The notes: generated by a model from the letters alone, not told the origin. DNA of 64,000 nt from Riptortus pedestris (GCA_019009955.1 CM032229.1:149651001-149715000), one strand, 5' to 3'; shown: positions 1 through 11,254, numbered from the stretch's first letter. Numbers and translations: made by a program.

Positions 1-706
1 TTAGGGATGAACTGATTGCAAAAAGTGCAAAGTTCCTGAGCTTTGAATGAGAAATTTTTGTTTCGTGATTGGGTTCCGAGAAAGAGTAATGTAAAAAAAA
101 AAAAAAAAGAAAAAGAAATCCCTGTTATTACGAGCCGGACCTTAAAATGGTGACTTGGATTCACCATTCACAGTTTTCTAGGTGCATAACTTTTGTAATA
201 GCAGTGAAATAACTGTTACTTAAGAACTACAAGAAACTGTGATAGAGGTATAATACTTGTTTTTAGCACACTGGGGTTATGCGAATGATCAGAAACCAAA
301 ACAAAATAACGTTAATTCATATACTATTCTCTATGTGGTCCTTAGTAAGATACTTATGTAGTGTACTTATGTAACGTAAACAATACATGTGTAGAAATTT
401 AAGCTCCTCATGAGACATGTATTAGCTTCTTATCGAATGTCGGGTGAAAAAATTGTAGTAAATGATTTGCTGAGAGAATGGAAAGCATCATAATAGAGAC
501 ATTTATGGCTATACGAATTTACATTTCTTCTCCAAATCAGTACTTGTAGCGATTTCTGTCATGAATTCCGAACATGAATTTTAGTTTTATTTGAGAAGGT
601 TGAACGACGATTTGGGTACAGTGTTCATTTTCGTTATTGTCTAGATTAGATCGATGGACATTTCATTAGAGTTCTGAAAAATGTATTGAAACTCTATCAG
701 TTATTG
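1..706. other. AT-rich DNA, nothing recognised
   Basis: No convincing open frame, no repeat shared with the rest of the window, and no RNA gene. Only a short A-rich run near 93-115 stands out. Confidence 0.6.
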
Positions 707-732
707 ACTTCCCTTAAGGAAATCTGCTAAAT
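707..732 (-). repeat. Solo 5' end fragment of family H
   Basis: Contains CCCTTAAGG followed by AAATCTGCTAA, which matches the 5' terminus of family H read on the minus strand. Nothing else of the element follows on either side. It is either a very short remnant or an abortive insertion. Confidence 0.5.
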
Positions 733-1713
733 GAGACTGCATGGATGGTGTATCTGCTCCCTTCTTTTCTATATGTTTTCCTCATTGTGCTCTTCTCCCA
801 GAACCATTGGTATAGAACTCCCCTTTTATTTTTTTAGGACATTTTTACGAGCGCCTAGAGAAGAAAACTCTTGTGCCTTCGTCGGCAGTGCGCTAGACAT
901 AAGACCACGGCTCGCATAAGATATGGACGATGATCGCCGGGGCACAGAGGGTATAAACAAGTATGAAAAACAGCGATAAAACTCCAAGAGGAGGGGTAAC
1001 GAGTTGGAGAAAGTGATTTAAAGCTAGTATGGCGGGGAGTCAGCCCCACCCATCAGCTCCGTCGAAACTCTTCGGTGCACAGCTTTACTGATATTGGTAA
1101 AGTTGATATCAGCTGGTGCCTCCCATCAGCTTACAAACGGTGGGCTGATACTCTTTCAAAGATACCAACCCCGTTTGAATTTTTCCACATACTTTGAACG
1201 CCTGATGATGTGCTATTCCAGAAGAACCTTTCAATATAGAATGAATGGAAAATTGATAAATAATAGTAAACAAATCTTCCCGATTCGCTTAAACCCCAGA
1301 AAAAAATTTCTAGTACTAAGTGCAACAAATCTAATTCAAATTATTTCAGTTTTATATTAGCAAAACAAGGCTAAGTGTACTCCAGTTTGGAAAAGTCAAA
1401 TAATTGGTTACAATAAAATGCCAGTAACAAGAACAACTTAGTTCATTATTAATAAAATTTATATGTCAAAATAAATGAGGATAATCTGGCTGATAACTTG
1501 CTTCAGTAATCATTACAAGTATGTGCTCGATAACTAAACCATCAATCGATCGCAACTTTCTTGAAAAGTAGCCAGTTATTCACATCAACACACATTTCAT
1601 ATATTTCTTTAATAATGCTCTACATGCTAAGCAACTCTTCTAATCACTCTTATTGAGTTTATAGCTAAATACTGGACGAGTACTATTTACACTGATTACC
1701 TTCGGCCAAGAGG
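733..1713. other. Unassigned DNA with two overlapping small frames
   Basis: Open frames of 62-88 residues on both strands (for example 1094-1360 plus and 1131-1328 minus) overlap each other. They show no domain, signal or recognisable family. The stretch near 850-1080 is less AT-rich than its surroundings but cannot be assigned. Confidence 0.4.
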
Positions 1714-1922
1714 GGCTCCGGTTGCCATGTGACTTAAAGAGTTTGGCCTTAGTACTTGGTAAACTAAGAGTGGCGAGATCGATTCTCGCCTGGGCAAAGG
1801 AAATTATTTAGTGACGGAATTCATTAAATGATATCACCTGTCTAGAAAAAGGTGATAACCTGTAGATAACCCGTCCTAATTAGCCTTAGTTGCAAAAAGT
1901 CGACGTTAATAATTAATAATAA
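1714..1922 (+). repeat. tRNA-derived SINE, copy 1
   Basis: A tRNA-like head with CCATGTGACTTAAAG and a B-box-like GAGATCGATTCTCGCC is followed by a tRNA-unrelated body and the tail GCAAAAAGTCGACGTTAATA, ending in AT-rich sequence. The same order recurs at 8768 and, 5'-truncated, at 32112. The B box has ATCGATTC where the polymerase III consensus has GTTCGANTC, so this copy looks decayed. The head-body-tail layout is that of a SINE mobilised by a LINE. The partner LINE cannot be named. Confidence 0.75.
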
Positions 1923-4052
1923 CCTTCAGCCAGGGCGGTCACTCTATGACCGATCAGCTGATCTCTGCCATCGATTACAGAATAAAACAAGGTTTAAAAC
2001 ACTTATAATTGATTATTTAGAACTAACATCGTCCTTCGTGGATAATATTGAGAAATATTAGGACCGAATGCTTTATCTCCATTACCGGACTGCATTTAGC
2101 AATTACTACTTGCTTTTCTCTAATTGTGTCTTTCGTTATTAAAGAATATAAAATTTTCTTAAAAAAGTGTCTCTTCTTAAAAGTTTGATATATGAGAAAC
2201 GTTTAATTTTTTCTAGTATGTATAATCTTAGATTGCAATTTTATTCTCTATTTGGGTATTTTTTCCGATTCACTATAAAATATTTAACACATTTTATTGA
2301 CCTTGTATTTTGTGACTTTAGCATTTAATAACAAGTTTTTACTTAAACAACTTTTAATTTAGTTTTCATTCGTCCGTGAGACCTTTCCTATTACTTGTTT
2401 CGTTTGTAACAAGTTGGTTGAATTTAAAGAAAATACACCTGTTTTCCGTTGTTGTATGTTTATTTATTGTGGAGCTTTGTTTCTGAAATTGGTTATTATC
2501 AATTAGCATTTGTATAGGGTTTGAATAATTTAGCAATTTTTGTTTTATTCTTGTTTCTTTCCCTATCTTCAAGACAACATAAACACTTGCGTACTTTTGA
2601 CAGATGATCGTGGTTGCAAATAAAGTTAACTGCAACTCCACTCGTCTCACTGTACCTTTTCACCGTAAGATATTATATCACTGCATCTCATATGAGAATA
2701 ATTCCACCACAAGGGAAATTTTGTTCAGTTTCCGATGCCCTTCGTGACGGAAACAAATCCCATCTGTGGACTATAATTTCCTCTGCTGCTTGATCAATTC
2801 CATAAGCAACAGTTCTTTCTTCTCTCGTATTAACTCCATCCTTTATCGCCACAAGACTGGGGCTTGTGTGTAGTGTCAGAAATGAAGTGACAGCTGTCAA
2901 CTAAGTGTTGACATCACTGACTGTTTAATTTCTTCCTGACGCAATCGAGAGCTCAGCCAGATATCAGATTAATTAATTATGTCTGTGGATAACTTTATAA
3001 AGTTTAGGATGCTAAAACAAATTAGAAGAGTAAACCACGCGAATACATTTTATTTTAAATTATATAGCTAGTCTTTTCTATGCTTAACTTTTTTTTTAAA
3101 TAAAATTGCTTTTATGTTAGCATTTCCTATTTTAGAAATTGTATTTGCGTTTGTCGAAATATCATCCTTCATTTGAACTTGTCTGATTGTGAGAAGAAAG
3201 TAGATAAATAGATTTTTCATCAAATTGTATTTAGTCAGGTAATTTACTCCAGAATTTTTGTGATTTTAGAGACTAAATTCTCATTTACTTAAGGCTACTA
3301 AATATATATATGAAAGCGAGTGTAATGCAATTTCTCAGAATATAGGGCCTTTTATTATTTCTATTCATTTGAGTATGTGTTCTTGAACGTAACAAAACTG
3401 ATAATATCCCATTTTATCTTCCGATTAATACAGAAATAATTAAAAAATTAAAATACTTTATTTATTTTTTTATCTGAACTCACAATGAAATAATAACATA
3501 TTATGTTTGCCGCCATTATAATCCGCTTATAATAACTAAATTAGCTTAAATTTATAATGACAGGTCATAATTGGCCAAACGTCAAATTTACACAAAGCAT
3601 TTCAGAATCGTGAAAATGGAAATCATTTCCTCATACAGATATTGAATTTGGAAACGTTTCCCAACAGTGGAAACCAATAAATTGTGGCTATTCAAGCTTT
3701 TTTTAAGTTCTATGTGTGAAGTAAGAGTAGTATTGTAATTGTGAAAATTGTAGGTTATCCGCTTTGACCCTCCCTTACCCATTTTGAGCTTTAAAATCTT
3801 GAAATCTGTTATTTGGGATTTATGCAACATCAAGTAGTCCACCTCTCCTTTTATCTAATTAGGGGGAGGGAGGTTTTGAGGACAAAAGTAATAAGTGACA
3901 AATTTATGCATATGTATTTAGAACCATTTTTTTTTCTAATCATAAATTAATCTATTATATTCTTTGACATGACCCGAAGGCTTGGATCAGAGCTATCTTT
4001 CACCATTTACAAATGAAGTAATTGTTCACTCCCAAACATCATGTTTATTATT
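1923..4052. other. AT-rich DNA, no gene recognised
   Basis: Two minus-strand frames of 94 and 84 residues (2366-2650 and 3588-3842) show no recognisable domain and are compositionally ordinary for AT-rich noncoding DNA. No repeat shared with the rest of the window was found. Confidence 0.5.
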
Positions 4053-5170
4053 ATTAATTTCATAAATAAGTGTACATATTAATAACATCAATATAACTTT
4101 TTATTAATTATAGCTGATTTCCCTTAAGGGAAATCAGCTATTGAGGTTGTACTCATGACGGAACATTTTTCTTCAAATGTCCATCGATCCTACCTTGTAG
4201 ATGACGAAAATTAGGTCCGTTCAAAACTGTATATATATATATATATTTGTCTGTTACCGCTCTAGCGGTCGCAATTTTTGTTTGATCGTTACCAAACTAG
4301 ATATTTAGTCGTTTCATGTAAAAAGAAAGATCAAGTTCGTTATTGGCTGAAATTGGACAAGTGGGACGGGGGGGGGGGTTTAGAGGGGAGGATTTTCTTA
4401 AATTTCAAATATTTCCGTTACTATACGTCGGATTGAAAAAATTGTACAGAATCAATCTCATTGCAAATTACAATTACTATAAATATTGTTATATACATTT
4501 ATTCTCTATCTTGAATATTAACTGAGATATTTACAATTTTATTAAATCGACGGCTAACGGACGAGAGTGACTTTCCCGCCAAAAGTTCGTTCGGCAGTTT
4601 CCTTGATTACTGGGCTCTCGTGAAATTTCTCTATTTTATAACTTCACGTGGGAAATCTGCTTAGTTTACGCAGTCCCTGCGTGATGGACTTTTAATTCTA
4701 AATGTAATCAACAAATCAATTCGTAGTGTAACATAATAATAATATAACCACAAAAACCATGTGTTAACAAAAGAAAAACAATTAATCATATGTTAACAAG
4801 AGTAAAACGATAATCATATGTATCACCTCCTCCTCTATTTGCAGTGGTGTGGTGCTGAAAATTTTTCAGTGTTGTAGGTAAGTGCATCCTAATAATTTTC
4901 ACAATTAGGTAGATGTTCTTTTAGTTTGTTCAAGCGCAATTCTAGAAACTTCCTTTTTTTCAAATACTGGTCAAAATCATTTTGTCGTACTATTTTACTC
5001 GTCACCATAATTAATTTCATAAATAAGTGTACACATTAATAATATGAATATAACTTTGTTATTAATTTAAATTATAAACGTAAACAACAAAACAATTCGT
5101 AGTGTAACATAATAATAATATAACCACCAAAAACCATATGTTTGCAAGTGTAAAACAATAATCGTATGTA
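4053..5170 (+). repeat. Tandem duplication: one unit filled by family H, one empty
   Basis: The flank at 4053-4110 (from ATTAATTTCATAAATAAGTG) recurs at 5010-5066. The flank at 4694-4822 (with ATTCGTAGTGTAACATAATA) recurs at 5075-5170. In the second unit the two flanks adjoin. In the first they are separated by a complete family H element. The duplication therefore preserves an empty-site version of the insertion. The DNA between the units (4823-5009) holds nothing I recognise. Confidence 0.85.
4111..4693 (+). mobile_element. Family H element, complete short form (reference copy)
   Basis: Non-autonomous element of about 583 bp with no open frame of its own. In order: a palindromic 5' end (GATTTCCCTTAAGGGAAATC); a conserved block with CTCATGACG and CATCGATCCTACC; a short (TA)n tract near 4229; CTCTAGCGGTCGCAATTTTT; a G-rich patch; a block ending in ACTTCACGTGGGAAATCTGC; the hairpin ACGCAGTCCCTGCGT; and the terminus GATGGACTTTT. 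The 12-bp AGCAGATTTCCC-type motif lies at the 5' end and, inverted, inside the 3' hairpin. This asymmetry of subterminal inverted repeats plus a 3' hairpin is known from Helentron-associated HINE/DINE-1 elements. The class is inferred from structure; no Rep/helicase gene is in the window. Confidence 0.8.
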
Positions 5171-5841
5171 ACAATTATATTTAATACGAGTAAAAAGAAG
5201 CGTGGTGTCCGCATCGGGGTTTTTTTTAAACAAATTATTAGCTAACGGAAATTAAATAAACACTGTACGTGGGACAATAATCACCATTGACACTACAATA
5301 AATGGCACAGAAGTTGATTACAAGTTCCATTCTTCATTCACCAATCACCTCAGGTTTACATTTCGAAATATTTTACCATGCTTTACTCAAGCCTACGTCC
5401 TATCCCGTCCGTTTGAGAGCCAACATTATATATCTTGGGTAAACAGCCACCAAGCAGGAACAGGTTCCAGCTCCATGTAACCTTTTGTATCAGATAGCTT
5501 CTGTAAACTCAATTAAGATTAGCAGCCGAAATTTAATACAGTATATTATCAGGGAGGATGGAGTTTCGTTTAAACTGTTGACAGAAACAAAGCCGTATGT
5601 TAAGTGTTCGAGCGGGCATCATTGATGTGCGTGCCAGATAGCAGCTGATTTCGATATGAGCTCACACACTACCTAACATATGGTCCATGTGTTTACACAG
5701 CATGAGCATGGTCATTTCTTGTAATTCACTGGCGTGTCATGTGAGTTAATGCACAATGAGCAGTGAATTCCATTTCCACTTGAGCCAAGGGAGTTTATTT
5801 ACTGACGGACTCAGTAATAAAACCCCTTTTCCCATTCTGGA
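5171..5841. other. Unassigned DNA
   Basis: Moderately AT-rich, with no coding signal beyond a 62-residue frame at 5756-5944 that runs into a family H fragment. No structural repeat was noticed. Confidence 0.45.
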
Positions 5842-6202
5842 TAGAAAAGTCCGTCACGTAGCAACTGAGGAAAATAAACAGATTTCCCACGTGCTGGAAC
5901 GACATAAAAATAATGATATCTCACCATATATTCTCTGTGTCTAAGTCCCAAATTTGATTAATAGAAGTAGAGGTTTATTGTGGAGCCAAACAAGAAAAGA
6001 ATAATAACTCCTGTTATAGTCATAAGTAAATTTAAAACATTTTGTACTTACGAGTAAAATTATATATAACAAATAGTTCACCAAAATTATTGGTCCCATA
6101 ACAACGGAGGTATATTGAATTTCCGAAAACCAGCCCCCTTCTAACCCCCCCCCTATTTCAATTCCTATTTCAGACATTAATTAATATAATCTTCCGTGCT
6201 CC
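5842..6202 (-). mobile_element. Family H fragment, degenerate
   Basis: Begins with AAAAGTCCGTCACG, the H 3' end in reverse. It lacks the normal hairpin and resumes recognisable H sequence at 6105-6190 (GGAGGTATATTGAATTTCC, C-rich patch, TTTCAGACATTAATTAA). A better-preserved H copy begins directly at its edge, so this older copy was probably cut by that insertion. Confidence 0.55.
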
Positions 6203-6985
6203 GTAAAAAAGTCCGTCACGCAGGGGCTGCGTAAACTAAGCAGATTTCACTCATTAAGTTTAATAATAGATAAATCTACATACTAGTACCACATCACCGC
6301 CGTGAATTTTAAGCGAATAAATACAAACGATAATATATACAAATGGTAAATCTTTCCCCTCCAGGCGGGTAGCGTCTGAAATGTAAACAAACAGGTCTGC
6401 CAACCAGACTCTCACTGGAAAGAAAAATAATTACTGAAATATATCAGAATATAACATATTAATTTGAAACTATTTACTATATCTAGTACTGTAATTTATA
6501 ATGAATCAGAATAATTTTTATCTCAATCAATCAAATTTTAGTAGTCTAAAAAATTAACTCGGGGGGGGGGGGGCACCAGAACATATTTGCATGTATGTCG
6601 TATAATAAAGGTCTCCTGAAAACAATATTTGGTATTTTAGGTTCGAATAGTGTGGTTTATTACATAACCCAGTATTGTTAGTTTAACGTGAGTAGAAGTG
6701 GGGGTTTGCTGAAGGCTGTAAACTATAAAATCCCAATATCTCGGTTAATATTCATGATACAGAAAATATAATAGAACAATATTTATACCATTCAATTTGC
6801 AATAAGATAGGATCTATAGAATTTTTCGATCTAACTTATAGTAACTAAGATATTTCGAATTTTCCAAAATCCCCCCCCTCTCCCACTTGTCCAATTTCGG
6901 CAATTAACGAAATTGATCTTCCGTTTTACATAAAACGATTAAATATGGAGTTTGGTAACGATCAAACTAACTAAACTAAAAACTA
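6203..6985 (-). mobile_element. Family H element, long form, 5' truncated
   Basis: The 3' hairpin (ACGCAGGGGCTGCGT) and subterminal AAGCAGATTTC are intact. This long form carries about 400 bp extra between the 3' end and the core, including AACAAACAGGTCTGCCAAC and a G12 run at 6559. It ends near AACGATCAAAC, before the TA tract and 5' end, so it is a 5' deletion. Confidence 0.7.
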
Positions 6986-7822
6986 GAATTCCGGACGCTA
7001 GGAACATTTGTATTATTACAAACTGATTTATTTGCCTTAGTTTAAAATTTGTTCATAAAAACTCTGGGAAAATGTTTCTCAAATACTCTTCCTATATATC
7101 TAAAAAGGCAAAACATATCTCCTTCTCGCAGTGCACATTTGACAAAATTCTGAATAATGATGCTTTGATATAAATTTCATTTGGGAGTCCCTATGAGTTG
7201 GTTGTTAATGAATACCCGTGCTAACTGGTGCCTTCAGCTATGTTTTGTATACGTTCTTAGTTACCTATAATGGATAAGTTTAACATTTGCTAGACAACAT
7301 ATAAGCCTTTGATACAGAATGTCCTTGGATAATGTTACAACAAACCCAAAGTTGTTGGTCATTCCCTTAAATTGAGTCATTTCTAAACATTGGTATATGA
7401 TAAGGCCTGCTTTGGGGGGTCCTCTTATTGGCATAGGTTCTTCTAACTCGGTTCTTTATTAGAGTCCATGTTATTGCCTTAAAAAAAAAAAATGTGTCCT
7501 CAAGTAGAATGATTGACGGTGGAGTCATTCAATTGGTTGGGGTCGCTTTGACGGATCTCCTCCTGCTTGTTGGCTGCCTTGTTTGGGTGTTGTTAAGAAA
7601 AGCCTTGTCCCTCCCACGGCAAAGACCTCGTAATAATCCTCTGGGGGAGCTTTCATCACCCCAAATAACTACCCTAATGAAGCCTTCACAAGACCAACAC
7701 AAATATCTTGTCGGTTGATCCCTCTTCTCGTCCCCACCTTGTCCTGTCAACCGATTCTGGTTGACAGCTGTTGCATGCACCTCATGTATCGATTGCCTTC
7801 TTCAGAGACATTTTATTGGGCT
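6986..7822. other. Unassigned DNA with one compact GC-richer patch
   Basis: The patch at about 7490-7790 is clearly richer in G+C than its surroundings. It is open on both strands: plus, 74 residues with a hydrophobic run of about 20 residues; minus, 83 residues, Arg-rich. Neither matches a family I know. It could be an exon or an old repeat fragment. Confidence 0.35.
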
Positions 7823-7932
7823 TTTAGCATATTTCTTTTAAGGTAAAGCGCACTCATGACGCGATTTTTGAATAATTTTCTCTAATATCCACAACTCAGA
7901 AGACGACGAAAGTGAGGGCCTTTCAAAATTGA

Positions 7933-8015
<83 letters not shown>

Positions 8016-8019
<4 letters not shown>

Positions 8020-8635
8020 CAACCGCAAAAAAAAAAACAGGACACTTAGATTTAGTCTTATAATTTTGTTAAATACTTAATATATATGTATATTAATCTT
8101 TTTAATTAAAATAATTGGTTAATCTATAGGTTATTTAAACAAAATCTGCCATAGGTGAATAATTTTTATTGATTATTTACAAAAAAATACAAAATAGAAA
8201 AAAATAAATAGATAAATTAACACATTTAAAAAAAAAAAAAATTAATCTTCATTTTTATTACAGTGAATGGTAGACTTCGCTACCCCAAGCGTTTCAGCAA
8301 TGTAACGTAAGCTCCGGCCTTCCATCTAAGTTTGAAAGACCCATTATTCTGGACCGAAATAAAAATAAAACATTAATTAAGGAAAATGCTTGGTTAATAA
8401 TTAAAGATGTTTAAATATGCGAAAAACTACTTACAGTTTAGAATAGATCAACTTCACGACAAATAAATCTAATCTGAGTTTTATCTAATTGTTTACTAAT
8501 CCTGAAGGGATTAGCTCAATGGGCTTAGACTCTAAATTCTCTGTAATAACTAGAATACCCACATAAAGAAAATTGCTGAAAATTAGCTTTTAATACGACA
8601 AAAATGAAGTGTCCGGTTTTTTTTGCGGTTGAGTG
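8016..8635. mobile_element. Tc1/mariner-type deletion derivative in the H TA tract
   Basis: The termini are inverted repeats: left TCAACCGCAAAAAAA then CAGGACACTT, right AAGTGTCCGG then TTTTTTTTGCGGTTGA. TA dinucleotides flank both ends, as expected for Tc1/mariner. The exact left border is ambiguous by 2 bp because the target is itself (TA)n. The interior is AT-rich and keeps only a short transposase fragment, so the element could move only with a transposase supplied elsewhere. Confidence 0.75.
8242..8325 (-). pseudogene. Remnant helix-turn-helix of a Tc1-like transposase
   Basis: A 27-codon frame contains RSLRYIAETLGVAKSTIHC. This is the recognition-helix pattern of the N-terminal DNA-binding domain in Tc1/mariner transposases (IA..L.V..STI). 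The catalytic domain is absent. The position inside a TA-flanked inverted-repeat element supports its being the relic of that element's own transposase. Confidence 0.6.
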
Positions 8636-8767
8636 TATATATAGACATAAGACAGAAACCGGACAAATGGGAGGAGGTTTAGAGGGGAGAAAATTCCAAA
8701 TATCTTCGTTATATTAAGTCGAACTGAATAATTGTATAAAACCACTCTTATTGTATATAATAAATCA

Positions 8768-8950
8768 GGCTCAGGATAGCCATGTGAGTTAAAGCTCGAC
8801 CTTCATCTCACATGTTAAACCTAGAGTGGCGAGTTCGATTCCCGCCCTGTGCAATAGGAGTTTATTTAGTAACGGAATTCACTAAATAAAATCCTTAGTC
8901 CCGCCCCAATTAGCCTTATTTGCAAAAAGTGGACGTTAATAAATAATTTA
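8768..8950 (+). repeat. tRNA-derived SINE, copy 2
   Basis: Same architecture as the copy at 1714, with a better B box (GAGTTCGATTCCCGCC) and the tail GCAAAAAGTGGACGTTAATA. It sits inside an H copy, between TATTGTATATAATAAAT and TTATTGCAAAGTGCAT, so it inserted after H. The A/T-rich ends obscure any exact target duplication. Confidence 0.75.
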
Positions 8951-8999
8951 ATTATTTTATTGCAAAGTGCATGTACTCTAAATATTGTTATTTGCACTA

Positions 9000-9285
9000 G
9001 ACTATACGACGTTTAGTTCGTATGTTCATCTACACTTCCATCCTTATATCATACGAACTGTTTGTCACACAGTCTTAAATTTTTCCGAGTACTGAACTTT
9101 GTCCTAAGCTAGCACTCAGAGCGAAAGCTCACGTATTTTCACACGCCTAGCTGAAGAGATCCGAATGATCGAAACGAAGTCATCCCAAGCATGGCAACGC
9201 ACTGGAATTGCATCTTAAAACTAACCTCTTACAGTCACAAATGACTATACCTTGAAATTAGTTTCGGAAACGGCTGTGAACCAGT
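9000..9285. other. Insertion of unknown type within family H
   Basis: H sequence is interrupted here. The motif TATTGTTAT occurs on both sides (8981-8989 region and 9286-9294) and could be a 9-bp target duplication. Inside, GTTTAGTTCGTATG near 9010 is matched in inverse by CATACGAACTGTTTG near 9050. No coding capacity and no known terminus. Confidence 0.4.
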
Positions 9286-9850
9286 ATTGTTATAAACATT
9301 TGTTCTCTATCCTGAATATTAACCCATTTATTTGTATTTTTTTCAGCCTTCAGCAAACACCAATTTCAACTCACTTCACAATAAAAATACTCTGTTATAT
9401 AATAAACCATTTTGTCCAAGCTCAAATACCAAATATACAAGCATATATGTCCTGTTGACTACCGCTCTCCCGTATTTAGTTCTTGGATTACTAAACTTTC
9501 AGTAATTTAGATAAATATTATTCTGAATCATTATACATTACAGTACTAAACAGTTTTAAATTAATATGTTGTATTCAGATATATTTCACTAATTGTTTTC
9601 CATTTCGTTGAAGAATATTTTCTCAGCTCTGAGCTCTCTGGCTGACCTGTTTGTTTACAATTCCGTTATAGAGGTAATTTAAAATATAAATTTACTGAAA
9701 CACTTCTCGTTACTGTTTGTATTTATTCACTTAATATTAATTGTGGTGTTAAGTGTTACCGGTATGTTCATTTATCTAATGTAAAAATTCACGTGGAAAA
9801 TCTGCTTACTTTACTCTGCCCCTGCGTGATGGAGTTTTATTTATAAGATA

Positions 9851-10156
9851 TCACTTTAATTTTCTAGAAAGGCTTCTAAAAGGAGGATCTCCAATTTGTC
9901 CCTTGTTACCTACTCTTCTTGCTAGACCATTATCCCAATTTATTTTTTTAAATTCAGTTTCCAGAAACCAAAACTTATGGAACAAAGAAATTGGAAATGT
10001 GTTTTCTGTTAAAATGACAGGACCCCGTGTCTTCCTGTCACAGCAAGACGGGCTCATATACTTTCCCTTAAAGGTATTTCTCCAAGGATCCTTCTTTGGC
10101 TCCCTTCTTGGATTTTCGTATTTTTTTATTACAATACCGTGATACTTTAGCCTCAC
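9851..10156 (-). CDS. Hypothetical open frame, 101 codons
   Basis: One of the longest open frames not built from microsatellite sequence. The product is basic and lacks a signal peptide or membrane segment. I do not recognise a family. The plus strand is open over the same stretch (9903-10142, 79 codons) with a more hydrophobic translation, so neither reading is secure. It lies between the 3' ends of two H copies. It may be a decayed exon, a TE fragment or chance. Confidence 0.2.
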   Translation of the reverse strand: MRLKYHGIVIKKYENPRREPKKDPWRNTFKGKYMSPSCCDRKTRGPVILTENTFPISLFHKFWFLETEFKKINWDNGLARRVGNKGQIGDPPFRSLSRKLK

Positions 10157-10421
10157 GTCAATACGTTCCGAATCTGAATATTCTAGGAGCCTAAGCTATA
10201 TTAAACAGAAGTAACACAGCCACGCAATCAGTAAGGAAACTCAACAAATTTTGCAAGAAAAATACTCATTCAGACTCCTTATGGAGTCAACGAATTGGCC
10301 CGGCAAACGAATAAATATAAAAGCTGCCGTAAAAAAAATAGCAGAGTACACTAGTGTTAGGCATTCGTGATCGCAATGAGTTCATGGTGTGAGTTATATA
10401 TAAGAGCAAACAACACGATAT
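10157..10421. other. Unassigned spacer between two H copies
   Basis: No shared repeat or coding signal seen. Confidence 0.5.
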
Positions 10422-11011
10422 AAAAAGTCCGTCACGCAGGTGCTGCGTAAACTAAGCAGATTTCCCACATGAAGTTTTACAATAGAGAAATTTCACAAGA
10501 GCCGAAAAGGTACGAAAATGACTGAACTCGCTTTTGGCGGGATACTCATTCTCGTCCGTTATCCGCCCACATTTAATAAAAATGCAAATATCTAGGTTAA
10601 TATTCAAGATACAGAATAAATTATATACATTTATAATATAATTATTATAATATTTATAGTGAATTTAATTGCCAATAAGATCGATTCAATACAATTTTTC
10701 GATCCGACGTATAGTAACGAAGATATTTCGAATTTTCGGAAATCCTCCTCTCAAAACCAACCCCCTTCCCTCAGGTTCGATTTCAGCCATTAACTTTTCC
10801 ACCAAATGTACCGATAACGATTAAACAATAATTGCGACTGCTAGAGCGACAACAGACAAATATATGTATATATATATATATATATAATTTTGAACGGGCC
10901 TTATTTTCGTCATCTCCTGGGTAGGTTCAATGGACATTTGAAGAAAATTTTTCGAAAATTGCTTCATGAGCACGACCTCAATAGCTGATTTCCCTTAAGG
11001 GAAATATGCTT
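10422..11011 (-). mobile_element. Family H element, complete short form
   Basis: Runs from AAAAAGTCCGTCACGCAG through the hairpin (one loop change, GTG), the AAGCAGATTTCCC subterminal motif, the core and a (TA)n tract near 10860-10886, to the 5' palindrome ATTTCCCTTAAGGGAAAT. Both ends are present. Confidence 0.85.
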
Positions 11012-11131
11012 AAATCAGTGCGATTTTCTGGAAAATTTAAAAACATCCAAATATTTGTTAGCACGTCACTAGTCAACTCTCTCAAAAGTTTCTCTTCACA
11101 ATTTCTTTTCTTTTTCAACTTAAATAAGTTT

Positions 11132-11216
11132 TCAACGGAAGGATCAAAAAGGTCAAACACCTCCACTCTTAATCATTAAGATTGGAGGTGTTTGACCTTT
11201 TTGATCCTTCCGTTGA
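11132..11216. repeat. Perfect 34-bp-arm hairpin with a 17-nt loop
   Basis: Arms 11132-11165 and 11183-11216 are exact reverse complements, each beginning or ending with TCAACGGAAGGATC and its complement. The loop itself contains a small palindrome (TTAAT-C-ATTAA). An exact 34-bp inverted duplication in AT-rich DNA points to recent origin or selection. Each arm encodes the peptide EVFDLFDPSV outward from the centre. Confidence 0.9.
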
Positions 11217-11254
11217 TGATGGACCTCCACCAGCCAGCACAAATCCAGAGTAAA
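11183..11254 (+). pseudogene. Coding-like fragment with a stop (possible terminal exon)
   Basis: Reading from the right arm of the hairpin gives EVFDLFDPSVDDGPPPASTN followed by PE and a TAA stop. An AATAAA lies downstream near 11317. The acidic, Asp-Phe-rich then Pro-rich composition looks like a genuine protein C-terminus rather than random AT-rich translation. I cannot name the protein. On the minus strand the left arm encodes the same first ten residues, then diverges (11166 downward, about 60 codons) and runs into family H. Confidence 0.35.

Larger units (their letters stand above)
7823..9838 (+). mobile_element. Family H element, long form, split by later insertions
   Basis: The 5' end is at 7823 (AGCATATTTC), followed by CTCATGACGCGATTTTT and GACGACGAAAGTGAGG up to (CA)n(TA)n at 7936-8015. 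H resumes after 8640 (AGAAACCGGACAAATGGGAG), is broken by a SINE, resumes at 8951, is interrupted again at about 9000-9285, and finishes with the long-form 3' section to TGCGTGATGGAGTTTT at 9838. Reading through the insertions restores the order of a normal long copy, so this is one element with three younger passengers. Confidence 0.7.

Noticed and set aside
1714..1800. Functional tRNA gene
   Set aside because: The head is followed by a repeated SINE body, the B box is off consensus and no full cloverleaf folds.
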